Origin: Roseiarcus sp963823165
GTDB taxonomy: Bacteria > Pseudomonadota > Alphaproteobacteria > Rhizobiales > Beijerinckiaceae
Assembly (NCBI GenBank): GCA_963823165.1
Contig: CAWGKV010000034.1
Coordinates: 62,001-126,000 of the forward strand
DNA length: 64,000 nucleotides
Direction: 5' to 3'
Shown here: positions 37,103 to 45,567 of the stretch, one piece after another
How the letters are laid out: every line of letters starts with the position of its first letter
Position numbering within the stretch: the stretch's first letter is position 1
The notes under the pieces: generated by a model
The model's database searches: none
Told to the model about the DNA's origin: nothing
Seen by the model: only the letters and a program-made list of their open reading frames with translations
Position numbers and translations under genes: made by a program

Positions 37103-37465
37103 CCGTCACCTCTCGAGGCCGCAGGCCCGAAGCAAAAACGAACACACGTTCCTCGCGGGCCCTTTTACGCTCTCCTGACTAATGCGCAGCTAAAGAAATT
37201 GGTGAACGACTCCAAAGTTACCTCACGTAACAAGTCTCGTTCATGTCTCGTAAGCAAGTCCAACACATTCTATCGCGCCAGTCGGGACGACCTTCGACAA
37301 TTACCTGCGGTTCTTACAGCATTTGTTTAATATCCAGATGCTTTCCTTTTCCCGCGGGTACGACGTCGCCGGGCTGCCGCAGCGACTCTGTTCATCGGCG
37401 TCGATCCAGGCGACATTGGGGTCGGGCTACGGCTCCCGGTCTCCAGCAAACCCCAGGTGGACCAA
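37103..37465. other. Intergenic stretch upstream of the first Flp pilin
   Basis: These 363 bases contain no gene I can support. The stretch is less GC-rich than most of the window, consistent with promoters for the divergent acyltransferase and the pilin gene. Confidence 0.4.
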
Positions 37466-37624
37466 ATGCAGTCGATTCGTAACCTCATTTGCAGCGAAGA
37501 CGGCGCAACGTCGATCGAATACGCCCTCATCGCCAGCATGATCGCAATGGCCATCGTCGTGGGGGTTCAACTCATGGGCACGCAGCTCAGCACCGTGTAT
37601 GTCGAGATCGGCAATGCGCTGTAG
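37466..37624 (+). CDS. Flp/Fap-type pilin (first copy)
   Basis: This 52-residue class IVb prepilin builds Flp (Tad) pili used for adhesion. The short basic leader ends in a Gly (NLICSEDG) and is followed by ATSIEYALIASMIAMAIV, the hydrophobic helix with the invariant Glu at +5 after the predicted TadV/CpaA cleavage site. No tad/cpa assembly genes are in the window, so this is an orphan pilin locus that would depend on a tad cluster elsewhere. The Glu+5 and Tyr+6 residues are intact. Confidence 0.85.
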   Translation: MQSIRNLICSEDGATSIEYALIASMIAMAIVVGVQLMGTQLSTVYVEIGNAL

Positions 37625-37966
37625 AGCAGCGCGGGAACAACCGTCCCGGATCCGCCTGGCGAACGACCTGCCGGCCTCACTCCCTTTAGCGCAATGCGAA
37701 GGCTTCTCTCCGGGTTCTCTCAAAGCGGCGGTTTGACTTTAAGTAGACAATTTGATCCTGCTCAGCCAAATGACGTTTGGTCAGTCTGCAATTGCGTTCA
37801 TTCCTCTTAAATCAAGTCGATCACAAATTTCTCGGCTCTCTTCCGGTGGAAGAGATCATTAAATCATTCCATGAATATTCGGGACGTGCCGCGCATGACT
37901 TGTCGCGGTGACGCAGTTCGGCGGTCGAAGCGTGGTCTATCGCCGCACTTTTCAGGAGCATGAGCC
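37625..37966. other. Intergenic stretch between the two pilin genes
   Basis: No gene is supported in these 342 bases. A small imperfect dyad, CCAAATGACGTTTGG, lies at about 37,769-37,783 after an AT-rich run (GACTTTAAGTAGACAATTTG). Each pilin could therefore have its own promoter. Confidence 0.4.
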
Positions 37967-38128
37967 ATGAAACACATCTCGAACTTCATCCGCAACGAAA
38001 GCGGCGCGACGGCGATCGAATATGCCCTGATCGCCAGTCTCATCGCCGTCGCCATCATCACTGCGGTCTCGACGGTCGGAACCAAGGTGAGCACGGTTTT
38101 CAGCGAAGTCGGCAACTCTCTGAAATAA
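37967..38128 (+). CDS. Flp/Fap-type pilin (second copy)
   Basis: This 53-residue paralogue of the pilin at 37,466 has leader ISNFIRNESG, cleavage after Gly, then ATAIEYALIASLIAVAII and a polar C-terminus ending EVGNSLK. AGGAG lies about 10 bases upstream of the ATG. It is closer to the canonical Flp sequence than the first copy, and a hairpin follows at 38,147. Two adjacent pilins of different sequence suggest a major and a minor subunit. Confidence 0.9.
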   Translation: MKHISNFIRNESGATAIEYALIASLIAVAIITAVSTVGTKVSTVFSEVGNSLK

Positions 38129-38146
38129 CCATCTCCAACTGGACAA

Positions 38147-38175
38147 AAGAGGGCGCTGTTCGCGCAGCCCCTCTT
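38147..38175 (+). terminator. Stem-loop after the second pilin gene
   Basis: AAGAGGGCGCTG pairs with CAGCCCCTCTT across TTCGCG, with one bulge. It starts 18 bases after the pilin stop codon. No strong T-run follows, so termination efficiency is uncertain. Confidence 0.45.
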
Positions 38176-38257
38176 GCGTCCTCGCTGCTGAACGCTCCGC
38201 GAAACGCCTTCGCGCCATTGCTTAAGCGAACGACTCCGGGGGCCGCGGGGGCGAGAC

Positions 38258-38842
38258 CTAGCGCTTGCCGTCTTTCCGCTCGGAAAGGTACTGCTTGAAA
38301 TCGCCCATCGAGGCGAACTTGAACGTCCCCTCCTGCGTTTCGGCCTCGATTGAACCGTCGGCGAAGATCATGTAGTTGGCGCCGCCGGAGGAATAGCGGC
38401 CGATGAGGCTGGGCTGCGCCTCCGGCGTCTCGATCGCGTGCTCGATCTCGCCGAAAGTCGGCAGGCGCCCCGAACGGTTTTCGTTGATTGGCTCCTCATC
38501 GCCCACCGCTGCGGGCTCGGCGGCTTCCCCGGCCCGCGCATAACTCGCTTCGGCGGGCTCGTCCGAGAGCTCCATGTCAGCGGCCGCCATGAATGACTGC
38601 TCGTCCGGCCCGGCAACTCGGTATGCGCCGCTCGCCGGTTGCCGCACCAGCGCCGCCAACGCGTCGATCCGACGGATCATGAGGCCGAGGGCGAGCGTCA
38701 GGATCGCCATGCAAACGGCGACCATCCCGCCGAGCGCGTAGAGGACCCCTGCGCTGGTGGGCAGGAGATCGAGGCTCATGTAGCCGCCTGCGACGCCGCC
38801 AACGAGCAGGACGAGGCTGAGGGCGAAGACCAAAAACGCCAT
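38258..38842 (-). CDS. Conserved hypothetical membrane protein
   Basis: This 194-residue protein has two N-terminal membrane helices (AFLVFALSLVLLVGGVAGGYM and VLYALGGMVAVCMAILTLALGLM), an acidic Ala/Glu-rich linker, and a C-terminal segment of about 60 residues (RYSSGGANYMIFADGSIEAE, then GTFKFASMGDFKQYLSERK). That tail looks like a small beta-hairpin domain. I do not recognise a named family. It faces the pilin genes and is followed by the yggS-type gene on the same strand. Confidence 0.7.
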   Translation of the reverse strand: MAFLVFALSLVLLVGGVAGGYMSLDLLPTSAGVLYALGGMVAVCMAILTLALGLMIRRIDALAALVRQPASGAYRVAGPDEQSFMAAADMELSDEPAEASYARAGEAAEPAAVGDEEPINENRSGRLPTFGEIEHAIETPEAQPSLIGRYSSGGANYMIFADGSIEAETQEGTFKFASMGDFKQYLSERKDGKR

Positions 38843-38889
38843 GGGGGCCCTTCAACTTTTGCATTGTGTCGGGATCGCGGCGATCCCAC

Positions 38890-39603
38890 TCAGCCATGGG
38901 TTCGGGCGCCGAAGATCGCGCTGCCGACGCGCACGTAGGTCGCGCCCAGTTGGACCGCGAGCGGCCAATCCGCGCTCATTCCCATTGACAATTCGCTAAT
39001 GCCGTTGCGCGCGGCGATGACGCCGAGCAGCGCGAAATGCGGCGAGGCCTGTTCGCCCGCCGGCGGAATGGCCATCAGCCCCTCGACCGTCAGGCCGTAT
39101 CTGTCGCGGCAGAGAGCAAGGAACGCGTCCGCGTCTTCGGGCAGGACACCCGCCTTTTGCGGCTCGGCGCCGGTGTTGACCTCGACGAAGAGCCTGGGAT
39201 GCTTGCCGACCCTCTGAATCTCGTGCGCGAGCGCGGCCGCGATCCTCTCCCGGTCGACCGTCTCGATGACGTCGAAATTCTCCACCGCCTCGCGCGCCTT
39301 GTTGCTTTGCAGCGGACCGATCAGATGCAGTTCGATCGTCTTGCCGATCGATGCGGCGCGAGCGCGCAGGTCCCGCCACTTGGGAACCGCCTCCTGCACC
39401 CGGTTCTCCCCGAACCGCGTCTGGCCGCCGAGCGCGATGGTCGGCCAGACGTCGTCGGCGGAAAAGGTTTTTGAGACGGCGACGAGCTTGACCGCTTCGG
39501 GCGCCCGGCGGCAATCCCGCGCTCGCCGCGCGATCGCCTCGCGCAGCGCCTCGAGGCGGGCGGTCGCGCCGAGGGGATCGTCGGGATGGGAGAGGTCGGT
39601 CAA
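38890..39603 (-). CDS. YggS/PROSC-family pyridoxal-phosphate homeostasis protein
   Basis: This 237-residue protein is the PLP-binding barrel that buffers pyridoxal phosphate and affects amino and keto acid pools. The PLP lysine lies in LVAVSKTFSADD (about residue 45). FGENRVQEA, LHLIGPLQSNKAR, FVEVNTGAEPQKAG and SMGMSADWPLAV follow in the usual order. I start at a TTG at 39,603 with GGAG 6 bases upstream, which matches homologue lengths; the open frame continues 76 codons further without similarity. Confidence 0.9.
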   Translation of the reverse strand: MTDLSHPDDPLGATARLEALREAIARRARDCRRAPEAVKLVAVSKTFSADDVWPTIALGGQTRFGENRVQEAVPKWRDLRARAASIGKTIELHLIGPLQSNKAREAVENFDVIETVDRERIAAALAHEIQRVGKHPRLFVEVNTGAEPQKAGVLPEDADAFLALCRDRYGLTVEGLMAIPPAGEQASPHFALLGVIAARNGISELSMGMSADWPLAVQLGATYVRVGSAIFGARTHG

Positions 39604-39802
39604 CGTCGTCTCCTTCGAAGGCGTGGCCGCAGGCAAGAACGGGTCCTGATGCGCAACTTGACGGGGAAAAACCCTTCCCCTATAGACCCGCAACCCAACA
39701 CGCCAGGGCCGGATCGACCGGCGGGACGCTTCCGAACCGAGGCGGCCCGCTTTCTCGTTTGTCCGGCTCTCTTTGAGATATACTTTGCGAAGGATCCGCG
39801 CG

Positions 39803-40114
39803 ATGTCACGCCGCTGCGAGCTGACGGGCAAGGCCGTTCAATCCGGCAACAAGGTCAGCCACTCGAACCGCAAGACGCGGACTCGCTTCTTGCCCAACCT
39901 CGTTCAGGTCACGCTGATCTCAGAGGCCCTCGAGCGGGCGGTGCGGCTGCGGGTCAGCGCCGCGGCGCTTCGCTCGGTCGAGCACCGCGGCGGCCTCGAC
40001 AATTTCCTCGCCAAAGCGCGCGAGGAACACCTCTCCGCCGGCGCAGCCGAGCTCAAGCGCGAGATCGCCAAGAAGCGCGCCGAGACGCAGTCGGAAGCCA
40101 AGGCTGCGGCCTGA
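39803..40114 (+). CDS. rpmB: 50S ribosomal protein L28
   Basis: This 103-residue protein starts MSRRCELTGKAVQSGNKVSH and continues SNRKTRTRFLPNLVQV, the family signature. It has the C-terminal extension usual in alphaproteobacterial L28 (GGLDNFLAKAREEHLS and an Ala/Lys tail). The ATG at 39,803 is preferred; an in-frame start at 39,773 would add ten residues not seen in the family. It is divergent from the yggS-type gene. Confidence 0.95.
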   Translation: MSRRCELTGKAVQSGNKVSHSNRKTRTRFLPNLVQVTLISEALERAVRLRVSAAALRSVEHRGGLDNFLAKAREEHLSAGAAELKREIAKKRAETQSEAKAAA

Positions 40115-40141
40115 CCGAAGCCGCGCGGCCGGCTGTGCTCG

Positions 40142-40795
40142 TCACCCGGGCATGCGCGCCAGGCCCGCCGCCTCCTTCGCCAGCTTCTGGACGAGCGTAT
40201 AATCGCCGCGCGCCAGCGCGCCTTTCGGCAGCATCCAGGATCCGCCGACGCAGGCGACATTGGGCAGCTTGAGATAGTCCGGCGCCCTGGCGAGATCGAT
40301 GCCGCCGGTCGGGCAGAAGCGCAAGTCGGGCAACGGGGCGGCGAGCGAGGCGAGCAGCTTCGCCCCGCCGACGGCCTCGGCCGGAAACAGTTTCAGCGCC
40401 CGAAACCCCAGATCCCGCAAGGCCATCGCTTCGGAGGCGGTGGCGCAGCCCGGCAGGAACGGCGCGGGCGAACCGGCCGCGGCCCTGGCGAGGTCCGGGG
40501 TCGCGCCCGGGCTGACGAGGAACCGCGCCCCGGCCGCGACCGCCTCGTCGATCTGGTCGGCGGAAACGATCGTGCCGGCGCCGACGACGGCGTCGGCGAC
40601 CTCGTCCGCGATCGCCTTGATGGCCGCGAGCGCGCTCGCCGTGCGCAGCGTCACCTCGATCGCATACAGGCCCCCGGCGACCAGGGCCTTCGCCTGGGCG
40701 AGGCCGTCCTCGACGCTCGAGACGGTGAGCACCGGTATCACCGGCGCCAGCGCCAGGATCGAGGCGGTTTCGCCGTCGCGGGAATAGTTGGCCAT
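40142..40795 (-). CDS. eda: 2-dehydro-3-deoxy-phosphogluconate aldolase
   Basis: This 217-residue class I KDPG/KHG aldolase performs the last step of the Entner-Doudoroff pathway, splitting KDPG to pyruvate and glyceraldehyde-3-phosphate. The Schiff-base lysine is in GFRALKLFPAEAVGG (about residue 138). APVIPVLTV, IEVTLRTASAL with the general-base Glu, and FCPTGGIDL are also present. It is a single gene here; edd is not in the window. Confidence 0.92.
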   Translation of the reverse strand: MANYSRDGETASILALAPVIPVLTVSSVEDGLAQAKALVAGGLYAIEVTLRTASALAAIKAIADEVADAVVGAGTIVSADQIDEAVAAGARFLVSPGATPDLARAAAGSPAPFLPGCATASEAMALRDLGFRALKLFPAEAVGGAKLLASLAAPLPDLRFCPTGGIDLARAPDYLKLPNVACVGGSWMLPKGALARGDYTLVQKLAKEAAGLARMPG

Positions 40796-40931
40796 TGGCT
40801 GCTCCGAGAAGAGGTAGAACCTGAAAACAGCATAGCCATCCTTGCCGATCCTGCGCTAGGGAAAGAAGGATTTGCGGGCCAGGTGCGGCCGAGCCGCAGT
40901 GATCGAGGCGGAGGAGGTATCTGCGGTCGAG

Positions 40932-41225
40932 GAAAAGGACTGCGCGGCGATCGTCGACGCGGAAGTCGCGTTCGGCAGGCGGCTGGCGCAGGTCGGGTTC
41001 ATGCGCCGCTTCGACTCACAGTGCCGCGCGATGAAGGAGACGATCCTCTCGGGCGCCATCGGCGCGCCGCTCGTCTTCCATAGCGGCCACCGCAATCCTT
41101 CCGCGCCCGCTCATTATACCAAGGACATGGCGCTGACCGACACGGCGGCGCACGACATCGACATCGCCCGCTTCCTGCTCGACGACGAGCCGGCGGCGAT
41201 CTCGGTGAAAGTCCCGCGCAAGAAC
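40932..41225 (+). pseudogene. Internal remnant of an inositol-2-dehydrogenase-type (Gfo/Idh/MocA) gene
   Basis: About 98 residues remain: EKDCAAIVDAEVAFGRR, QVGFMRRFDSQCRAMKETI, SGAIGAPLVFHSGHRNPS, DTAAHDIDIARFLL. These are the middle of myo-inositol 2-dehydrogenase-like enzymes. The Rossmann domain and the C-terminal third are missing, and the frame then runs into a repeat, so the gene is dead. An ATG at 41,001 inside the remnant is not a genuine start. Confidence 0.72.
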
Positions 41226-41239
41226 ATCGCGCGCCGGCC

Positions 41240-41312
41240 TATCCTCCCCTGTGAAGCGTTAGCGGAACGGGGGAGGGGGACCACGCGCAAGCGTGGTGGA
41301 GGGGGCATGCCG
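41240..41312. repeat. GC-rich palindromic repeat
   Basis: The unit contains CCCCTGTGAAGCGTTAGCGGAACGGGG and then CCACGCGCAAGCGTGG, two hairpins in series between flanking purine-rich GGGGGA/GGAGGGGG blocks. It looks like a dispersed element inserted at the end of the inositol dehydrogenase remnant and upstream of the YafY-type gene. Confidence 0.55.
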
Positions 41313-41379
41313 CCGCGAAACCGACCGCGGCTTGGGAGTTACCATTTTCCGGCAATATCCGCCCTCGTAAGATTGCCGC

Positions 41380-42076
41380 ATGTCCCGTTCCGAACGTCTC
41401 TTCGACCTGCTTCATGCTTTGCGCCGCCGCCGCCGGCCGGTGAGCGGAAAGGTGCTGGCGGAGGAGATCGGCGTCAGCATCCGCACCCTCTACCGCGATA
41501 TCGCCAGCCTCCAGGCGCAGGGAGCGAACATCGAGGGCGAGCCGGGCGTCGGCTATGTCCTCAAGCCCGGCTTCCTCCTGCCGCCGCTCATGTTCCCGCC
41601 GGAGGAGATCGAAGCGCTGGCGCTGGGGTGCCGCTGGGTCGCCGACCGGGCGGACGATCGCCTCCGCGACGCGGCGCTGAGCGCGCTGGCGCGGATCGCC
41701 GCGGTGTTGCCTGCCGGATCTCGGCGACGAGCTGGACGCCTCCGCGCTGCTGGTCGGACCGGGCGCCGCGGCCCCCGTCGACGTCGTCGACCCGGCGCTC
41801 CTGCGCAAGGCGATCCGCGCCGAGCGCAAGCTGCGGCTCAGCTATCGCGACAGCGCCGGGACAGCGTCGGGGCGGGTGGTCTGGCCGTTCGCGCTGGCTT
41901 TCTTCGACCAGGCGCGCCTGCTGCTCGGCTGGTGCGAGCTGCGCCAGGATTTTCGCCACTTCCGCACCGACCGGATTTCCGAGGCGGAGGTGCTGGACAT
42001 TCGCTATCCGAAGCGCCGCCGGGCGCTGCTTGCGCAATGGCGGGAGGCGCAGAAGATTTCCCCCCGCCGCGAATGA
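41380..42076 (+). pseudogene. YafY/PafC-type HTH-WYL transcription regulator, frameshifted
   Basis: The N-terminal HTH (SERLFDLLHALRRRRRPVSG, VSIRTLYRDIASLQAQG) and linker GYVLKPGFLLPPLMFPPEEIEAL are normal. At 41,713 one extra G breaks the frame. The continuation encodes DLGDELDASALLVGPG and a full WYL domain (RKAIRAERKLRLSYRDSAG, PFALAFFDQARLLLGWCELR, FRHFRTDRI). The corrected product would be about 231 residues, the usual family length. These regulators respond to DNA damage or nucleotide ligands through the WYL domain. Confidence 0.85.
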
Positions 42077-42367
42077 TGCTGCCGGAATCTGGGTAGTGGG
42101 TCTGCTTGAATTTCGGCCTCCGACCCTAACGAGACCTCCCCTTCCAAGCCACGAGGGCGGCTGAGAACGCCGGAAAGCTGTCGTAGGCGGAAGCGACAGA
42201 GGTGCGAGGACCTTTCCTTCCCAAACCGGCTGCGAACGGGCCAGATTGCCCCGTTAGGATCATCCCCACATCGAAGGGGCGTGAGTTACCTTGCGCCATC
42301 TCTCGGATTGTGCCAAAGTTGATGTGTTGATAATTTATGCTCCGCAGGACAGCATAAGGGGGAAAGA

Positions 42368-42616
42368 ATGATCAAGCTGTTTGATATCAGAAAGCCTCTC
42401 GGCGCAGCGGTCATTGGCTCGATTGCCCTCGCTACTGGGGTTTTGAGTGTACAACCGTCCTTTGCAGGAAGTGGACACGCTTGCGTAGTAGGTAACTGTC
42501 CGGATTCCCAAGCGAGAAAAATGTGCAACAGCGCCCTAAATGTAAAAGGCCTGAAAGGCGCTGAGCGTAAAGCTGAATTTGAAAAGTGTAAGATTGATCC
42601 AATTAACTACAAGTGA
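42368..42616 (+). CDS. Small secreted PsiF-repeat-like protein
   Basis: This 82-residue protein has a signal peptide (about residues 1-33, ending QPSFA) and a short mature part. The segment MCNSALNVKGLKGAERKAEF followed by EKC resembles a single PsiF repeat (Cys, A/K-rich, LKGxxRxxFxxxC). PsiF is a phosphate-starvation-inducible periplasmic protein in E. coli, of unknown function. AAGGGGGAAAG lies immediately upstream of the ATG, and the promoter region (GTTGATGTGTTGATAATTTATGC) is AT-rich. Confidence 0.68.
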   Translation: MIKLFDIRKPLGAAVIGSIALATGVLSVQPSFAGSGHACVVGNCPDSQARKMCNSALNVKGLKGAERKAEFEKCKIDPINYK

Positions 42617-42629
42617 TTGTCCACCTACT

Positions 42630-42785
42630 TTCCCCGGCGGCGTCGATCGTCTCCAGGCCGGGGCGCGCGCCTGTCAACAGTTCGATCTGATCGGTGAGGA
42701 TCGACAGCAACCGCTCGGGCTTCTCGCCCAGCACCACCCAGAGGATTCCGTCGAAATAGGCGTCCGCCCTATTCCGAGTAACCGC
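42630..42785 (-). pseudogene. Possible remnant of an NB-ARC (STAND) NTPase
   Basis: One frame reads AVTRNRADAYFDGILWVVLG, then EKPERLLSILTDQIELLTG. The DGILWVVLG strand followed by a run of Leu-rich helix resembles the region after the P-loop of NB-ARC ATPases. No P-loop, sensor or repeat domain is present, and the flanks are unrelated. If correct, it is a leftover of a STAND-type gene of the kind common in defence islands. Confidence 0.4.
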
Positions 42786-42816
42786 TCCGAGACGAGAAGC
42801 ACCTCGTGGTAGTGTT

Positions 42817-42897
42817 CCAGGTTGGGAGCACGTGAACCCCTATGGCCGCTTCGAGTTCGACATGGAGGCCCGACCGGCCATCGATGGCCCCTTGTGA
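42817..42897 (+). pseudogene. Possible C-terminal remnant of a Tn3-family transposase
   Basis: The frame encodes PGWEHVNPYGRFEFDMEARP and stops at a TGA at 42,895. The WEHxNPYGRFxxD pattern resembles the end of some Tn3-type transposases. There is nothing else of the gene, so the call rests on about 20 residues. Confidence 0.35.
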
Positions 42898-43327
42898 CAC
42901 GACTGTTGGGTCTGGGCCCATATGGGTGGCTGCGCCCGGAGATGTGGCGGCGAGTGCGCGAGCGCGACCCGCTTAAGCCGCCATCGCCTGGAGCCGCGCG
43001 ACTTGCGCCCATCTGCCAGGCGGTCGACCCGCGGGGTCGTAATGAACCGTCCGGCGGACGTCGGAGCCGCCGCCCTCGGGCGAGGCTTCGAGGGATGAGT
43101 TCTCCGGTTTCCGTGTGCCGAACGGCGAGTTTCGACCCTTTGCAGACCTTGCCGCTGGTGGAAATCAAGCGGCTCGAAAAAAGCTCGCTGAGCGCCTTGC
43201 GGCGGGCTAAAGATCATGAGCGAGATCACACGAATCGTGTGAAAGGTAGGAGCGCAACGCGCAGAGCGTGATAGGTGTTCTTGGCGCGCGGTCTTGTCAT
43301 ATGGTAGCGAAATCCGAATAGGTTCAA
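42898..43327. other. Stretch without a supported gene at the island boundary
   Basis: These 430 bases contain only open frames without recognisable features. GC content falls sharply at about 43,300, where the HATPase gene starts, marking the left border of the low-GC island. Confidence 0.4.
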
Positions 43328-44554
43328 ATGTTTTGGACGGAATTTAATCGCCTCAATTTTTCCGGTAGCACCGGCGAAGACATTCTTCCGGTTACAGCTG
43401 CGCTTCATAACCTAATTAACAAGCAAGGTTACGGTGATATTATATTGGATTTCTGCCGACTTGACAAATTAAGTAGCAGCTACATGCTACCTCTTGTGGT
43501 CACCGCTAGATCTTATAGAAAGCAAAAGGTTGATTTTACAATTTTACTACCTGTCGACATAAAGTGCTCAAATCTAATTGTGAATACGAATTGGGCTCAT
43601 TTGATTGCGCCTAAGTCATTTGACCCGATGGACGACAAAAATATCCAGCATTTGTCCGCAATCCAATTTTTGAACGTAGATAACCAGTTCTCTGCTGTAG
43701 ATCGCTGCATGGATGTTATTCTAAAGAGTCTGAAAGGTCTAGATAGGGGGCAAGTCAAGGCGCTCGAATGGTCATTGAATGAAATAACCGACAATGTTCT
43801 TAATCATGCCGAGTCTCCGATTGGAGGAGTCGTACAGGTTGTTACGAATTCTAAGCTTGGAAGGGTAGATTTTTTCGTTTGTGATGCTGGCATCGGCATC
43901 CCGAAAACACTGCGGCAAGGACGTCCAGAACTAAAAGACGATGTCAATGCTCTTCGCCAGGCAATTGAGGAGGGGGTAACAAGAGATCGTTCCACAAATC
44001 AGGGAAATGGATTGTATGGAACGTTCAAGTGCTGTGAAGTCAGTGGCGGAAGATTTGACATTCTGACCGGCAGGGTATCACTACGCTTTGTGCCTGGTAG
44101 CTTGAATGTTACGACTAACCAAATTCCGTTTACAGGTACTTTCATTCACGCCTCAATTAGATACGATATTGAAAACCTACTTGAGCGTGCATTGATCTTT
44201 AAGGGAAGACAACACGATCCTGGTAATGATTATATCGAAAGAGTATACCTGAATTCGAGCAAATCAATAGCTTTTTCTGTTCGCAATGAAGTGAACTCTT
44301 TTGGAACGAGAGTCGCTGGACGTTTGGCTCGTACCAAAATCGAAAATCTGATGGATAATAAAAAACGGCCTATTGAATTTGATTTCGAGGGTATACATCT
44401 TATCTCCAGCAGCTTTGCTGACGAGGTGTTTGGTTTTCTTTTTGCAGAACTGGGTCCAATCAGATTTGGAAACTTATGCCAATTCAAGAACGTCGATCCG
44501 ACAGTTCAGGCTTTAATAGATCGATCTATTTATCAAAGAATGAGACAGGCATAA
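43328..44554 (+). CDS. HATPase (GHKL) protein with N-terminal STAS-like and C-terminal DUF4325 domains
   Basis: This 408-residue protein has three parts. Residues 1-125 look like a STAS-type domain (GDIILDFCRLDKLSSSYMLP). Residues about 140-285 form a GHKL ATPase with the N-box SLNEITDNVLNHAESP, the G1 box VCDAGIGIPKTLRQG and the G2 box NQGNGLYGTFKC. Residues about 330-405 resemble DUF4325 (RPIEFDFEGIHLISSSFADEVFGFLFAE). There is no dimerisation/His-phosphotransfer region or transmembrane segment, so it is not a standard histidine kinase; it recalls anti-sigma-type serine kinases and STAS partners fused in one chain. Codon use is AT-rich, unlike neighbouring genes, indicating transfer. The ribosome-binding site is weak. 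Confidence 0.75.
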   Translation: MFWTEFNRLNFSGSTGEDILPVTAALHNLINKQGYGDIILDFCRLDKLSSSYMLPLVVTARSYRKQKVDFTILLPVDIKCSNLIVNTNWAHLIAPKSFDPMDDKNIQHLSAIQFLNVDNQFSAVDRCMDVILKSLKGLDRGQVKALEWSLNEITDNVLNHAESPIGGVVQVVTNSKLGRVDFFVCDAGIGIPKTLRQGRPELKDDVNALRQAIEEGVTRDRSTNQGNGLYGTFKCCEVSGGRFDILTGRVSLRFVPGSLNVTTNQIPFTGTFIHASIRYDIENLLERALIFKGRQHDPGNDYIERVYLNSSKSIAFSVRNEVNSFGTRVAGRLARTKIENLMDNKKRPIEFDFEGIHLISSSFADEVFGFLFAELGPIRFGNLCQFKNVDPTVQALIDRSIYQRMRQA

Positions 44555-44732
44555 CGCGCTTAGTGCGGCCAAAATGGGCTCTCCAAGCCCTCATCGACCG
44601 CCTATGGGGCAAGTCTCGGGGAACGCCGAAACTGGCAGCCCGGTCAGCGCAAGCCCGCCGCGGCCAGCGCCGCCGCGAACGACAGTTCTCCGCCCAAAAC
44701 CGAAGTTCAATCTAACCCACTCACGGAATCTG

Positions 44733-44756
44733 GGCAACTGTATGGTTGACAAAGCC
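44733..44756 (+). repeat. Left terminal inverted repeat of the IS1595 element
   Basis: It reads inward GGCAACTGTATGGTTGAC then AAAGCC and pairs with 47,060-47,083 at 23 of 24 positions. Confidence 0.8.
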
Positions 44757-44820
44757 TGATGAAGTAGGTAGATTCACCCGGGACAGGCCGGCACTCTAAT
44801 TTCTGGGAAAGAACGTGAGG

Positions 44821-45567
44821 TCAAAGTGCCTCACGAATTCCGGTGACGCGCTTGGCGCACTCATTCAGGAGTGGCAGGACGGGCTTACGTTCGAAACCGT
44901 CGATATCGGCGAGGCATAGTTCGAGGGCAAGGGTAACGTTGTATTGATTGCCCGCGCCTTTGGCGGTCATGATTATCGGCTCGTCGTCAGGCGTCTTCCA
45001 AACCGGGAGGTGGAGTCCAACCGATCCAGTCGGGCCAGCCCGGAGGACGGATGGGCCGACAACATCGGTCGCCGCGTGTCCAATCGGAACGATGCGGTGG
45101 TGTATATTCTTCCGCCTGAGTTCGTTCATGGCCCAAATGGGCGCGCCGTACCCTCGTTTGTATGGCTGGAGTCTGCCGATAGCGTCGCGGGCAGAGATTG
45201 GGAGCCGTCTTATTTTTCTTTGAGTTCCGGCTTTTTCGAACTCATCTCTGTCCTGAGCAATCGGGAACTCGATGCCGCTACGATTAGCATCCCCGTCAGT
45301 GATGATGGAAAGTTCGCACACCATGTAATCGAGCGCGCTCCGAAGGTCGGTAACGATGTTGCCGACCAGCCTCTGGATGTCCGGGCTCAGTCCGGCGCTG
45401 AGCCGTGCCTTGACGACAACTTCATCGATATCCGGATTTTTCTCAGTGAAAAAGGAATACGGCTTGGACTGGCGGAAGGCAGCTATGGCCAGATTGAGGT
45501 CTCTGAGATAGCTTTTGGCCCATTCAATTTTTAGCCGCGCATCTTTTAGAGACGGATGGCCTGACAT
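44821..45567 (-). CDS. IS passenger gene: hypothetical protein of 248 residues
   Basis: I recognise no named family. The N-terminal 120 residues are helical (ARLKIEWAKSYLRDLNLAIA), with a conserved-looking segment LVGNIVTDLRSALDYMVCEL that is seen in uncharacterised accessory proteins of many bacteria; it has a HEPN-like feel but I do not see the RxxxxH catalytic motif. The C-terminal half is mixed (NIHHRIVPIGHAATDVVGP, GNQYNVTLALELCLADIDGF). It lies inside the IS1595 element facing away from its left end, with a start codon overlapping that of the plus-strand gene at 45,566. Confidence 0.65.
   Translation of the reverse strand: MSGHPSLKDARLKIEWAKSYLRDLNLAIAAFRQSKPYSFFTEKNPDIDEVVVKARLSAGLSPDIQRLVGNIVTDLRSALDYMVCELSIITDGDANRSGIEFPIAQDRDEFEKAGTQRKIRRLPISARDAIGRLQPYKRGYGAPIWAMNELRRKNIHHRIVPIGHAATDVVGPSVLRAGPTGSVGLHLPVWKTPDDEPIIMTAKGAGNQYNVTLALELCLADIDGFERKPVLPLLNECAKRVTGIREAL

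Noticed and set aside
42674..43168. A 164-codon minus-strand frame next to the PsiF-like gene
   Set aside because: It is Arg/Ser/Pro-rich and featureless; the conserved residues in this stretch lie in another frame (the NB-ARC-like remnant).
43328..44554. Ordinary two-component histidine kinase
   Set aside because: The GHKL ATPase boxes are present, but there is no His phospho-acceptor helix, sensor or membrane segment, and no response regulator is adjacent.
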